The notes beneath the pieces are model-generated. The model ran no database searches. It had not been told where the DNA came from and saw only the letters and a list, made by a program, of their open reading frames with translations. Below are positions 47,301 through 58,900 of a stretch of DNA of 64,000 bases, piece by piece. Source of the DNA: Dendrophyllia cribrosa (taxonomy: Eukaryota; Cnidaria; Anthozoa; Scleractinia; Dendrophylliidae). The stretch spans positions 39,005,030 to 39,069,029 of the forward strand of contig JAJLRJ010000004.1 of NCBI GenBank assembly GCA_024195265.1, written 5' to 3'. Within the stretch, counting starts at the first letter, position 1. Each line of letters starts with the position of its first letter. The position numbers were made by a program, and so were the translations under genes.

Positions 47301-50243
47301 ATAATTCATGAAGAAAACACAAAGGAAATTAATGTTTAATGAGTGTTTGGAAATCAGTTCAAACACTCCTCATTTTTGCATCCTTAATTTCTTCTAAAAT
47401 CATTTTGTTTGAGAAGTAATATCAAACATTCGACACAGGTTTTCATCAGATTTCCAAACACCTTGAAGTGGGTTAAAAAAAACTCGGCCGCGCCTCGTTT
47501 TTCAACCCACTTCGCGGTGTTTGGAAATCTGATGAAACACTGTGTCTCATGTTTGATAGAGCGATTTTCGTATGACCTTGAAATGGAACGCGCGTACAGA
47601 GCCAAAACAACAAACGAACGCGAAAAGTAAACATTAGATTGGTTTATCGAACAGAGTCAAACGCGCGCGGATTTTGATTGGCTTATCGAACATGCAACGT
47701 GTTGAATACAAAAAAAAGTAATTTTCCGCTTTTATCCGCAACTCGAAACAACAAAATGCCGAACTGGAGAGTAAATACTTGTGAAGGACTTTACAACTCT
47801 GGCGTAGCCTATCCCTTGCAAAAAAGGGAACAGATTTTGGCAGACTATGCAGTAAGTGGAAGTTTTGCAGTCAGTGCACGCGAAAACCGCGTATGCTACA
47901 ATACCGCTCCAACAATTTGCGAAAAATTCATCGCGACCAGAGATTGTCAAGACCAGAGATTGTCAAGCTGGAGGAAGAGGGAGGTGTAAACTCACTCCTG
48001 ATAAAATGACGAAGCACGAAAGACTACTACCTTGGCTATTTAATGAGAAAGACCTCTGAAATAAGCACAGATACAAAAAACACCATTAAATTTCTACCGA
48101 CTTTCGAAAACACGCACAACACAGCACATTTGATCTTTTGTCGAAGAACTTTCTGAAAATCGTGCAATCAATATTCTGTTTGACGTCATTCTGTTTTCGA
48201 CATTCCGATTGGTTTATCGAACAAGCGCATTTCCCATATTAGGGTTGTTTACGCGGGAAACGAAACAAGGCTTTTGTTTTGGTCTGTTCGATCATTGGCG
48301 GATGAAACAAATCGCAAACACTCTCTGAACCGTTTTTCAAGGTCATACGAAAATCGCTCTATATTACTTGTATCTTGTTGTATTTTGTGAAGAGCCAATA
48401 TGTATGTAATATCAATGCTTAGTCACTCAGAGAGAGGTGAGAGAGGTCATGACAATTAAGGACATGATACCCAAGATGAATTCTCATGATACTTTACCAG
48501 CTTCTCCCCACTGCTGCTCCATGAAATGCAAGGGACAAGAAAGGAAAATTTGTATTTTGATGTCAGGGATTGGATGTTTAAGAGAAGACCTATCTGATTT
48601 GCAAGGCCAAAACCACGTTTTCTGGCCATTGAAAAACTGTAAGCTAGTTTAAATTACTAAATGTTACTGATTTTCTTTTTTATAGTCATGGAACCCAAAG
48701 AGTGTTCTCATGCATAGGTATTGGTTTAGCAGTGGACTGGTTTATAAAAAGAAACCACCGGAACATAAAGGTTTTTGTTCCCAGCTGGCGAGCCAAGTCC
48801 TCGAGACCCGAGTCCCCCATCGCTGACCAGGAAGTTTTGAAGAGACTTGAAAGGGACAGAATTCTTGTGTGGACGCCAAGCCGTCCTGTCAATGGTCGCA
48901 TTATCAAATGCTATGATGACAGGTACATTATAAAGCATGCTGTTGAAACTGATGGTGTTATTGTATCGAATGATAACTTCAGAGACTTGATGTCGGAGAG
49001 TCATGAATGGAAGAAGGTGATTGAACAACGATTGCTCATGTATACCTTTGTGGACGATAAGTTTATGCCCCCTGATGACCCGTTAGGACGACATGGTCCA
49101 ACCTTAGACGAGTTTCTTAAGAAGGGATGTGGAAAGTTATGTCCATACGAGAGACACTGCACTTACGGAAAAAGGTGCAAATTTCTGCATCCTGAGAGAA
49201 ACCCCATTAAACCAGAAGTGGTTTCATTGCCACCTTGCAGTGAACACTTACCACCTGAAGTTCCCTATGGACAGGTCACAACAAGAAGACCATTGCCACC
49301 CTGCCCAACAGAACATCAGCAGCACACAAGATCTCTACCTCCTGCCCCATATCACAAGCCACTGCCACTTCCACCGCAAGGTGAATTTCCCCAACAAATG
49401 GCCAGGGTGTTTCCACCAACTCTACGCACAGGCCAGGCAGTTGGCATTGGTCAAAGAAGATCCGACCCTTTACCTTATCGCAAGGAGCTGCCTCCTGACA
49501 TGCAGTTAATGCAGGAGCAGTTTGAGCGCACCCTTAGTGAGCCATGCTTCCAAGATCAGGCATGTGGTGGGGTACCGCAGTGTCACATGATACGACGCGG
49601 TAGTCTTCCTCATGTTCTACCCTATGCTTCAACCTACTCACCAAGGCCACCAGAAATTATGATTCGTGGCTCAATGCCGCCAGTGCCCAGGATGCAGAAT
49701 GAGAATGGAATGGTGAATGGAGATTGGATGTTGCAACAAGATCAGCGGATGTTTGGAGGGCCAGGGTACCAGTTCCCACCACCTTTTGCTTCCAATCCCC
49801 CAGTTAGCAGCCAGTCATCAGTTTATGAAAGTCGGCAACCCTCCTCTCTTTCACCAAATCACTGGAGCATTCCTCCATTTCCCCAGCAGCAACCCCAGTA
49901 CCCACCAGTGCATTACCAGTACGGCCCTGGTCCATTCCATCCCAGTGCTGGTTATGGAAGAACACCCTACCATGGCCAGGGGAATAGTTACTTCAGGTCA
50001 CGAGCTCCACCAATCATTGATGGATGGTGTGGTGATGTGACCGATAATCCTGAAGATGGAGAATCAGTGTCATCGTCGTCATCACTTGAGATAGAGAAAC
50101 TTCGGATTGAAGCCTATGAGAAGCTTTGTGAAGTTTTTCCCGATGATGTCGAAAAAGTTCTTTCAATACTAGATAAGTATTCAAGTGAAACAAGTGTCGA
50201 AAAATTGATGGAACATATGCTTGACAGTCCAGACGATGAGTAA
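44381..50243 (+). CDS. ZC3H12: ZC3H12/Regnase-type endoribonuclease (KH-like, UBA-like, NYN, CCCH), three exons
   Basis: Regnases cleave stem-loop mRNAs. Exons 44381-44560, 44660-45375 and 48686-50243 join in frame to 817 residues. The start is the first in-frame ATG after a stop at 44237. Residues 1-85 resemble the KH-like N-terminus of N4BP1/KHNYN (NRAKEYVIAVCSP). About 219-257 is the UBA-like module (FAIKLGYSESKI, LSKLGPSADKN). The NYN nuclease begins at VIDGSNVAMSHG (D292, N295) and contains CYDDRYIIKHA (D376, D377) and VSNDNFRDL (D395), matching catalytic D141, D225/D226 and D244 of human ZC3H12A. A CX5CX5CX3H zinc finger spans 451-467. A Pro/Gln-rich linker follows, and a C-terminal helical module (about 767-817, LCEVFPDDVEKVLSIL). 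Intron 1 is GT-AG. Intron 2 appears to be GC-AG (AG|GCAAGT at 45374-45381), which restores the conserved Ser299. Which vertebrate paralogue (A-D) it matches is unresolved. Confidence 0.93.
47421..47557. mobile_element. Foldback MITE in ZC3H12 intron 2
   Basis: Arms 47421-47474 and 47503-47557 are inverted copies (ATCAAACATT.., TTTCATCAGATTTCCAAACA.., GTGGGTT) around a GC-rich loop. Decayed relatives (ATCAAACACTTG, TGATGAAACACTTGTG) lie just left at 47195-47290. Confidence 0.75.
47558..48361. mobile_element. MITE with AGAGCGATTTTCG termini, ZC3H12 intron 2
   Basis: Inverted ends GAGCGATTTTCGTATGACC (left) and GGTCATACGAAAATCGCTC (right), each continuing to TTGAAA, with TA at both borders. About 800 bp; no transposase motif was seen. 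It directly abuts the foldback element on its left. Confidence 0.75.
48409..48635 (+). repeat. Dispersed repeat family R (copy 2)
   Basis: Shares GTAATATCAATGCTTAG, GACATGAT, TTCTCCCCACT and GGGACAAGAAAGGA with 6996-7180. It ends about 50 bp before the acceptor of ZC3H12 exon 3. Confidence 0.65.
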
Positions 50244-50276
50244 AAGTATTTACACTGGTGATATCAGTATTTTTAC

Positions 50277-50524
50277 ACCTGGGTCGAGTTGTTCAAAACA
50301 CAATTAAGCTAACCCAGGGTTAGCACCAATTTTGATTCCAGTTAAATAAATAATCAATGGAGATTTTTCTAAAGAATTTTTGCCCTTTAGTTTCAACTTT
50401 GATTTGTCTTTGTGTGTAGCTTAAAATAAGTTTTTGAAAACACTTCAAACAATAGAAATTAAATCCTCAGTTAAGTTTTAACCCTGGGTTAGCGTTAACC
50501 AGCTTTCGAACAACCAAGCCTGGG
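50277..50524. mobile_element. Foldback MITE in the presumed ZC3H12 3'UTR
   Basis: Ends CCTGGGTCGAGTTGTTC and its counterpart GAACAACCAAGCCTGGG, with inner inverted GCTAACCCAGGGTTA blocks. It begins 34 bp after the stop codon, so transcripts using the AATAAA at 50548 would carry the whole hairpin. Confidence 0.8.
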
Positions 50525-50547
50525 TGTACCTTGTACAGTTTGTTAAT

Positions 50548-50553
50548 AATAAA
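50548..50553 (+). terminator. Candidate poly(A) signal for ZC3H12
   Basis: AATAAA about 305 bp downstream of the stop, just beyond the MITE. An earlier AATAAA lies near 50344 within the MITE. Use is not established. Confidence 0.35.
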
Positions 50554-51350
50554 ATATATTTTGTCGGCATAGAAGACAAAATGGTTTATGTAATGACACG
50601 GCATGTCAACATTTGCTAAAAGGTGGGTTTTTACTTTTAAGATTGTGTGTCCTTCCTTAAAGTCTTCTACAATATTTAGCTAAGATGTAAAAATGCTTAG
50701 AGAGTTTTGGAACCTCATGCTTTGAGTATTTTCAAGACTTAAAGAGGGAGATCATTTGTGGAGGTTTTCTCTTTGTTGCTAATAGAAACAAATCTCTAGA
50801 ATATATATTTTTTGACAACAAAAATAGTTTTCCAACTTGCATTTTAATCATTTTATAAATGCTGTTACCCCTTATGTTTTATTGAGGTTTTTAATCAAAA
50901 TAAGCAATGTATATTCATGCAGGATGACGGTTGAACTGTTTAAGTTCGTTCATTTTAATGTTGACATGCTGTTTGTTTGATTAGTTGATAATAAGCGTGC
51001 TCAATTAAAATATTTTAAAATAAGAATATAGAATTATCTCTACACATTTCTTATAATTGATTAATGTGATTGCAAAGGTACTTTAAACACAAAATAATTA
51101 TTATATTTCAAGGGATTTTTAGAGGCATGTATCATAATTATTCCAGAATGAAATCAGTTAAATGCAGTCCAAGTATTCCAAAGGAGCTTTCACATGACAA
51201 ACTAATGATAACAAACTCCAAAAAGCTGGCAGTGTCGTGTTTTCACACTACAAACTTCACACACCTAAACCTATTGTAGTTCTCAGGGTTCTTTCTTCTC
51301 AAAGAGGAAGAAAGGACCGTGTGAAACAAGATTGGTCAACTCAATCAAGG

Positions 51351-51482
51351 ATACATTCGATTGGGAAATCCATTTTCGGATTTTGAAATCCGGATTTCGG
51401 ATTTCCCAATAAAATGCAAAAACCTGAAAAGGAATCTTTTCTGCAATGGATTTCCATGATGGATTACCCAATCAAATGCACC
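51351..51482. mobile_element. Small foldback MITE
   Basis: Inverted ends ACATTCGATTGGGAAATCCA and TGGATTACCCAATCAAATGC (imperfect), with inner GGATTTCGGATTTC palindromic blocks. Confidence 0.65.
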
Positions 51483-53004
51483 CAAAGTTGCAGCAAATGT
51501 TTACATGTCAAAAGTGAGTTTTCCAACTCGAAAAAGTTGACAAGAATAGAAGAAAGTTCCATTTGTCGCAAACAGTTTGTCAACGTTAGTCTGTTGTGTG
51601 AAGGTGCCTTAAGATTGTGGAAAGGTATTCTGATATGTTAGGACATACAATGTAGTACCAAAGTACCAAAAGGTTTGGCATGAAGTTAAATCTTGAAGAC
51701 TAAAGGTAAAAAGGTTGTTAATGTTAAGTACCAGTCTATAGCTATTCAGGTAAAAGTGAGTGTTAATGTCATTGACTGGAAAATTGCTGACAGAAGTGCC
51801 TTGACTCATTGTTGACTTATTGTTCGCATTTTACTGCAAACTTTTTGTAGTTTGTTTTTAAATGAAACATAGATACACTGTATGAAATATCAAGAAATAT
51901 AGAATCAAGTTCCTTGCACGATACAAATCTCTTTTATTAACTTCCTACACAAGCTGTTGTAGCTTTTGCACCTTGTGATGGTGTTTTACATCAAAAAGTG
52001 GATTGCCAAGTTAAGGGAAATCAAATATAGTACGAAATCTGTTTGCTAAAACAGTTAATTTTAATGTACAATCTTCAAGAAAGTGTATGTATTAAACCAG
52101 TAGAACATATTGATCAAGATTGGATCAGGACTTCAGTTTCTTGCTGGTCAAGAGATATTTCTTGCGGGTCAAGAAGTTCTGTGTTATTAAGGCCCTAGGG
52201 CGGGGTGGGGTCCCCATAGGTTTTAGTGTGTTCTGTCATTCTTTTTAAATTACTGCATGTTAAGTCTGTTCTTTCTCCTGGTAGGAGTTTGCCAAGCAAA
52301 GAAAGTTTCATTATTACATGCCAGTTGGAAAGTTTCCCTGTTGAAGATTTTTTGCCAGGGCATCATTTTTTCCATTGTAGAGGATGAAGAAATGTTGTAT
52401 GCCAGGACTTGTTGACCCTGGGGCTGACCTGATAATCTTTCAAAATTCCCAAGAGTGATTGATATTTTATTTCTCATTACATATTTACAATGCATTATCA
52501 ATTGGATTGGTAGTGGGAATTAAGCCAATCATCAACTAGCATGTATTGCATTGATCGATATAACACCAAATTCTCGCAACCAGCATAAAAAGATATGTTA
52601 TTGCTATAAAGTCAGAATTGATATTTTAAACTTGGGACTGAAAGATTAAGGCAGCTATTGATGGTTATAATGTTGTACAGACCTTTCTTTTATTTACAGT
52701 TTCCTTTATTTTAACTGGTGTTACTTCCCGAGTAATTGTCTGTTTTTAGCTGTCTGTTAAGGTTTGGTTTGTGAAACATACTTTGGTAATTTATATTGGT
52801 ATATTCACCAAGATCATAATAATTTTTAATGTTTAAAGTATTAATCCCTGTACAGATTTTTTATCAGCTTTTTCTGATGTTTTCTAATAATTTGCATTGC
52901 AAAGTGATCTTATATCGTTTGTAGGTATGTTAGTTTTCTCTACATGTTATCGTAAGAACCCATGAAAGAGTTGGGACGTTTCCAAAGTGGCAACATTTTT
53001 TTTT

Positions 53005-53216
53005 AACCCTTTCACTCCCAGAGTCAGTTATGGAGACAGGTAATGCAGTTCTAACTATTGAGTCTGTCGACAAAATCCTATGGTGTGTCCATTCAAATGA
53101 AACCTTTTAGGCAGTACTTGTGCATGATACCATTTGTTTTTCAACATTTTGCAAACTGAAATTTGGGATTTTTCTTGAATTTTGAATTTCTTGAACTCTT
53201 GGGAGTTAAAGGGTTA
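53005..53216. mobile_element. MITE family M (copy 3), complete
   Basis: Clean termini TAACCCTTTCACTCCCAGAG and CTTGGGAGTTAAAGGGTTA. This 212-bp copy is the best reference for the family seen at the edges of the 10-kb duplication. Confidence 0.85.
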
Positions 53217-53469
53217 TGCAGTCATTCCTTTCATTGAAAGAACTATTTTTTAAGAGTTTTTGAACTTCTCTAGTGACTATGTGGTAGTAAATTTTCATTT
53301 TTAATTATTGCCCGACATAGCTTGGGTAACTTAAAATAAATTCATAATCAAAGTGAAAACAAGAAAACATCATTTTGGAAACGCAACGAGTCTGGCATGG
53401 CCTTTACAGTTAGCTCAGGTCGAGAATGCTCTTTGTGAGAGTGTATGGATTAGTTTACATTAGAAGAAA

Positions 53470-53615
53470 CAGGCCCCGGTTGTTCGAAAGGTGGATGGGG
53501 CTATCCACCAGATAAATCACTATCCAGTGTTAAATATTAACAAAATCCATAATGTTATCCACTGGATAGTGATTTATCCGGACAGCGCTATCCACCTTTT
53601 GAACAACTGGGCCCT
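53470..53615. mobile_element. Foldback MITE GGCCC(C/A)G(G)TTGTTC
   Basis: Near-perfect inverted halves: AGGCCCCGGTTGTTCGAAAG.., TATCCAC, GATAAATCACTATCCA and complements, ending GAACAACTGGGCCCT. About 146 bp. Confidence 0.85.
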
Positions 53616-54653
53616 GATGTGTAATTTCAAGCAGTTTGTAGTAGTATGCTGATATTACACAGCAACTTGACGTGTTTCCAATGAAACTGACAATAAAGCT
53701 GCAAGGAAATAAAAAAAAAACCGTTTGTCCCATCTGTCATTAAATTTTGTTTGCGTTGAGGGTGACAGTCTGTTCACAGACAGTTTTTAATAGCAATTTG
53801 TTGTGGGTCAAATGGTTCAAGCGAAATAGATGTTTATCTCAGATGCATCACTGAAATGAATGACCATGAAGGCCTGGGAAAAAGTGGTACAGGAACAAAG
53901 CAAGGATTGTGGAAAACAGGTGCACAGGCACAGCGCCTGACTTATTTCCCACTATCTGAAAAAATAAAATGTCTGTGAACAGACATGATTCCTTGAAATG
54001 TCTCTCCATCCATGAATCATATTGATAATGAGAAATACCCCAAATTAATCAGCCTAAAGGTGCCCTTCCCCACCCCCCTTCTTAATTCACTCATTCATCA
54101 ACAATTACTGAGTAATTGGTTGCTAAGGACACAATGACATTCCTAACCCCTAGTAACTGCACGGGAAAACTTTTTTTAGGGAACACTGAGTTGTCCTATG
54201 CATACAACAACATTAGTTTTACAACCCCCAAACAAACATTACATGGGCTCTGTTGGAAAATTATAAACAAAAGTGCAATTTTTGGCACAAAAAAATTGCA
54301 AAAATAACTCCAGAGACTTGAGGAAGTTTACCTTGTGTTTTAACATAATTTTTGACATGCACATGGTTCATGACTATTCTTCGTAAATTATTGAATGACT
54401 GCTCGTAGCTTAACAAAGCCGGGTTCCCAAGGACACATCATGCTGACTGAGAATAACTGTTAAGCAGACTGCCTACATTTCCTTGTGAAGGTAAAAAATC
54501 AACTGGAGACCATCATTAGCTGTTGTTTCTTCATTTTATATTTCTTTCATTAATCACTCTTCTTATTTCAAGATAATATAAAACAAACTCCTAGCCATTT
54601 TACTAATAAAAACATGATATATCAGCTGGAACACTGTCCCTTTCAACCTCGAT

Positions 54654-54843
54654 AATGATCAGCATCAAATTTCTTTTTGTAATATCAATGGCTTATCAAT
54701 CAAAAAGGTTATGAGAATTAAGGACATGATCACACAAGATGAATTCTCTTGATATCTAAACAATTTCTCCCCACTACTTCCATAAGAAATGTACAGGGAC
54801 AAGAAAAGAGAATTTAAATTTTGATATTAGGGCTTAAAGGGTA
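54654..54843 (+). repeat. Dispersed repeat family R (copy 3)
   Basis: Matches 6996-7180 through CATCAAATTTC, GTAATATCAATGG, GACATGATC, TTTCTCCCCACT, GGGACAAGAAAAGAGAATTT and GGGCTTAAAGGGT. A truncated copy follows at 55725-55800. Confidence 0.65.
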
Positions 54844-55494
54844 AAAGTGATTCCTTGGTATTGCATTGCGCATTACATTCTGCGCTTAATTTCTTGCGTC
54901 ATTAGCGTGCGCACGAGCACACACAGTCTGAACCAAGACAGTTTTCTTTGAATATAAGTTGGCCAAATGAATAAGAGATTGTTTTCTCTTAAACAAGCAC
55001 GGGGAACCCGTATTTTTTATTGATGTTATTTAATCGTAATACAGCTGTAGGACTATAAATAACATTTTAAGCAGAAAAAAAGTTAAGTAGTAGAACTTGT
55101 ATTAATTCTGTGTAAATCACGTGAAAACCTGTATTTGGAGCCAATGAGGAGTATGTGCTCACGACGAAGCGGTCTGATTTCCTTGCAAAATTTGCAAGAC
55201 CTGTCAATATGAAATGGCCTCCCTGAAAGGATGTTGCATAATCAAATAAATAGTGTTAAAATTTCAATAATAATCATAGTTTTCTGCAGGTAATAAGAAT
55301 CCATTTTTTTGATGTTCGAGTTTGAACATGCCTCGCGCAATTATAAAAAGTCGCTATAAATAATGGAAGTACAGTGTAAAAACAAGCACGGTGACCCCCT
55401 CCTTTTATTGCATTTTTCGAATGCCCTAAGCATGGTTGTCAATCGTACCAAGTTTAAAAAAAAGTTAAGTTTAAGATCATTTTCAAGGGAATTA

Positions 55495-55723
55495 CCTTAA
55501 CTCCCAAGAGTGCCGAAAGTCAAAATTCAAGAAAAATCACAAATTTCATTTTGTAAAATAGTCAAAAAAAAAATTGTATCATGTAAAAGTACTGCTGAAG
55601 AGGTTTCATTTGAATTGTCACTCATCATAGGATTTTGTCGACAGACTCAAAAGTTAGAACTAAACTACATGTCACCACAATAATAATAATAATAATTTTT
55701 TATTGTCTCTGGGAGTGAAAGGA
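55495..55723. mobile_element. MITE family M (copy 4), inverted relative to copy 3
   Basis: Starts CTTAACTCCCAAGAGTG and ends CTCTGGGAGTGAAAGGA. The interior is the reverse complement of copy 3 (TTTCATTTGAATTGTCA, CATAGGATTTTGTCGACAGA). A TAA microsatellite has expanded inside it. Confidence 0.75.
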
Positions 55724-55987
55724 TTTATCAATCAGTGAGGTAACAAGAATTAAGGGTATGATCAACAAAGATGAATTATCTTGATATTTTAACAACTTCT
55801 GGGAGGGTAGGTGGGGAGGGCGTTGTAGAAAAATAAAACTTGCTAATAAAACAGACGTTATTGAGTTCCAAACAGAATTCAATATATAAGACAGTCTTTT
55901 TTGACATCCAATTTTTTTTAATTAAAAAAAAGAAAAAGATAAATTAAATACACCAAAATATGAATACTACTAAAATAGACACTACTG

Positions 55988-58900
55988 CTATTTCTCAGTC
56001 TGGGCCTTCTGAGCTTGTCTCTTCTTGACTTCCCAGTTGTAAACTCTTGCCATGTCTGTATCAAGGTTAAGGAAGAACTGTAGCTAAAATTTGAGTCAGT
56101 TATTCCTTGAAATACTTGACTGAAGATATCTCAGCATTTTTCCCCCTTATCCAAAGTTGAAAAAAGAAGGCAATTTTCTGGGTTTATAGATAGGGATAAC
56201 TGACCATTCTTTTAAGTCAAACCTGACCCCTCACCTCAACTCCCCCACCCCCTCCCCCACCGCCATATCCCGTCCCATAAAATTGTGAGAGCTTGTAGCT
56301 TTAGGGTTTCCAGAAGTCTTTTTAAATCTGGCCATCAACAGGATAAAAGCATGTCTTATTCAGGCTTAAAAAATGTCATTGTATTCATTTTTTTAGCCTG
56401 CGAGCAAGCCTTTGGGCTCAGGCTCAGGGTTTGGGGGAGGAAAAGGAGTGAGAGCTTGCAACAATGTCTCAGAAATTTGAATGCTGCCCCCAATACTCCC
56501 CGTAGCTCCCCACTCTCCGAGCAGTCAAAATTTGGCCAATCAAAACAAACCGGAAACAAGCGTTAATGTAAACAAACATGTTACAGTCCACGTGAGCCGT
56601 TCAAGCTGTTCACTTGCCGTTTATTAGCCGTAATTTGGCGAGCGAAACTACAAGGATAACAGAATTCTTGGAAGCACATGGTCTGTATTTAGGTTTCAAA
56701 TTACCCTTTTGATATATGCAAATTTGGTGCACTTTTTACCGACAACTACGCACAACAAACTTGAAAGGGCTAAAAACAATTTTCTGCTACATTACTTTCC
56801 TTGCTGTCTTTGACTTCGATTATTATGTTTAGTTTCATTCAAGATTTATTTTAACAATATTTATTAAACATGAAGTTCAGAAAAAAATTTACACATTAAT
56901 TTTGCGTGACTAATGCACTTGGGACTTGGGGCCACTTGTTTAAAGAAACCATGTTCATCATTCTCTGGCCTTCAAGTCAAAGCGACAAAGTACTCGGTAA
57001 AGGTAAACAATTAGCATACAATTTACTTAATTTAGCCGCGTTCACACAGTGTTCCAGATAGAGAGAGGTCTTGGGTCAAAAACCCAACAAGGCTGGCTTC
57101 CTGACCTGACAGATCAAATGGCTAAAAAGCATCAAGAAAATACCGGTTGATAATTTTCTTGGCTGACCCAAACAAAAGCTGAAACTTTGCCGACCTTAAT
57201 TCTTCATTGGATACATCGGCAACAGAAACCGCAGACATTCCAATACCTCTGGCTTCTGCTACCCGGCCGTCAATGATGCTTTGTAACAGACAGACAACCA
57301 ACACTGTTTGATGCTGCCTCCTTTCAATTGCAGCCGCAGCAGCAAACAGTTTAAATATAAAGCTTTTGCCATAGCCCGTCGGCAAAACAGTGAGGACATC
57401 GCTACATTTAAGTAGTGCTTCAACTGCTTGACCTTGCTCGGGTTTCAATTCCACAGGAAACTGCAGATATTTAAAAAAATTCTTGCATGCTTTATGAATA
57501 CAATCTCCTCCACTCTCCACCATTCTGTTTTGTCTTGATCACGATGTGCGAAGAATGATGACATCATCAAATTAAATCTCAACCAATCAGCATTCTCCGC
57601 AGACTTTTACAGCGTAGACATTCAAATTTCTGAGACATTGTTGCAAGCTCTCACTCCTTTCCCTCCCCCTCCTCCACCCCCCTTTCCCCAAACCCCGAAC
57701 CCAAGCTCGAGAGCTTGCTCGCAGGCTATCATTGTTTTGAAGGATACTGACTTCCGTTGTAGTGTATTGATCTCTAAGGAACCCCAAGTCCTCTTCGATT
57801 TCTGTCAAGCTTTTCTGTGCAGCATTCAGGTTTTTAGATAACAGAGCTTCTGCCTCACCAATGCTGTATTCCAACATCACATTTGCCTGAAAGAATGAAA
57901 GCTAACTTAGGAGTGCCACCTGTAATGAAGTTAATAAATTTGATCTTAAATGATTTTGATCTTATACAGTCAAACCCCCCCGAGGTCCTCGTCGTTCCTT
58001 TTAGGGGTCAAAATTTGTAGATTGGTGCCGCTTAGGGTACTAAAATCTAAAATGACCACCGTTAGAGTTGTCGCGGTACCTTTTAGGGTATTGAGCCGAA
58101 AAAATATGACAGAATATGTCATGTGTTGTTTTAGAATTGCTACCTCTTAGGGGTAAAAATTTGTTTGAGCCACGCCCATCAAACAAGATTCTGGTACCTT
58201 TTAGGGTGTTTTCGATAATTTACAACGAGCACCCCCGTCATTTTTATATGTGAGTCCCCCCCTCCGGGATCAAACCCTGCTTAATGCCGACACTCTGTTA
58301 TTATGGACAGTTGCTCTGGTCCCGGCCAAACACCCATACATTTTCTCTAAATTTACCCGCTTTATACGGGCACCCCTTAATAATATGGACAACGGACAGT
58401 TTTTCCAGTCTTATTTATAACAATCTCATACACGGTTGACTTCTTTCATACAGATAATTTGGTTAATTCTAAGCGATAAAATGTTTTCAAATGTGCCAAG
58501 ACAGTCAGCTACACATACAGTGTGTATACTATCAGCTTGGTTGAAAAAAAAAATACAAACATTTGTCTAATCATAATTTTTTTAGCATGTTTAAGGGGTT
58601 AGAGGCGGTAATTAACTGTATTTGTCCTTAAAAACAATAAAACACATAAATTATGTCATCCATGTGAGCCTGCTCAATACAGACTGTAGGCACCAGAATT
58701 TCAAGTCTAGCGTGCAATTGTAAATAGTTTTTTCCGTCATTAGTTTCTTTGTTGTTAGCCTTTTGTTTTACATGTTACTTTTATTTTGCATATTGTATAT
58801 GTACCACTAATCATAATTTTAATCATAATTTTTTTAGCATCTCAAAGGGGTTAGATGTGGTAATTAACTGTATTTGTCCTTAAAAACAATAAAACACTTA

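Larger units (their letters stand above)
50554..55987. other. Intergenic / possible extended 3'UTR DNA
   Basis: No exon is supported between the convergent ZC3H12 and VBP1 genes. The left 2.4 kb is AU-rich and could be further 3'UTR. The rest carries the MITEs and dispersed repeats listed separately, a short (TAA)n at 55679-55694, and a possible minus-strand poly(A) signal for VBP1 near 55699 or 55915. Confidence 0.55.

Noticed and set aside
49129..49509. 126-codon and other plus-strand ORFs within 48702-50243 in other frames
   Set aside because: Out-of-frame shadows of ZC3H12 exon 3.
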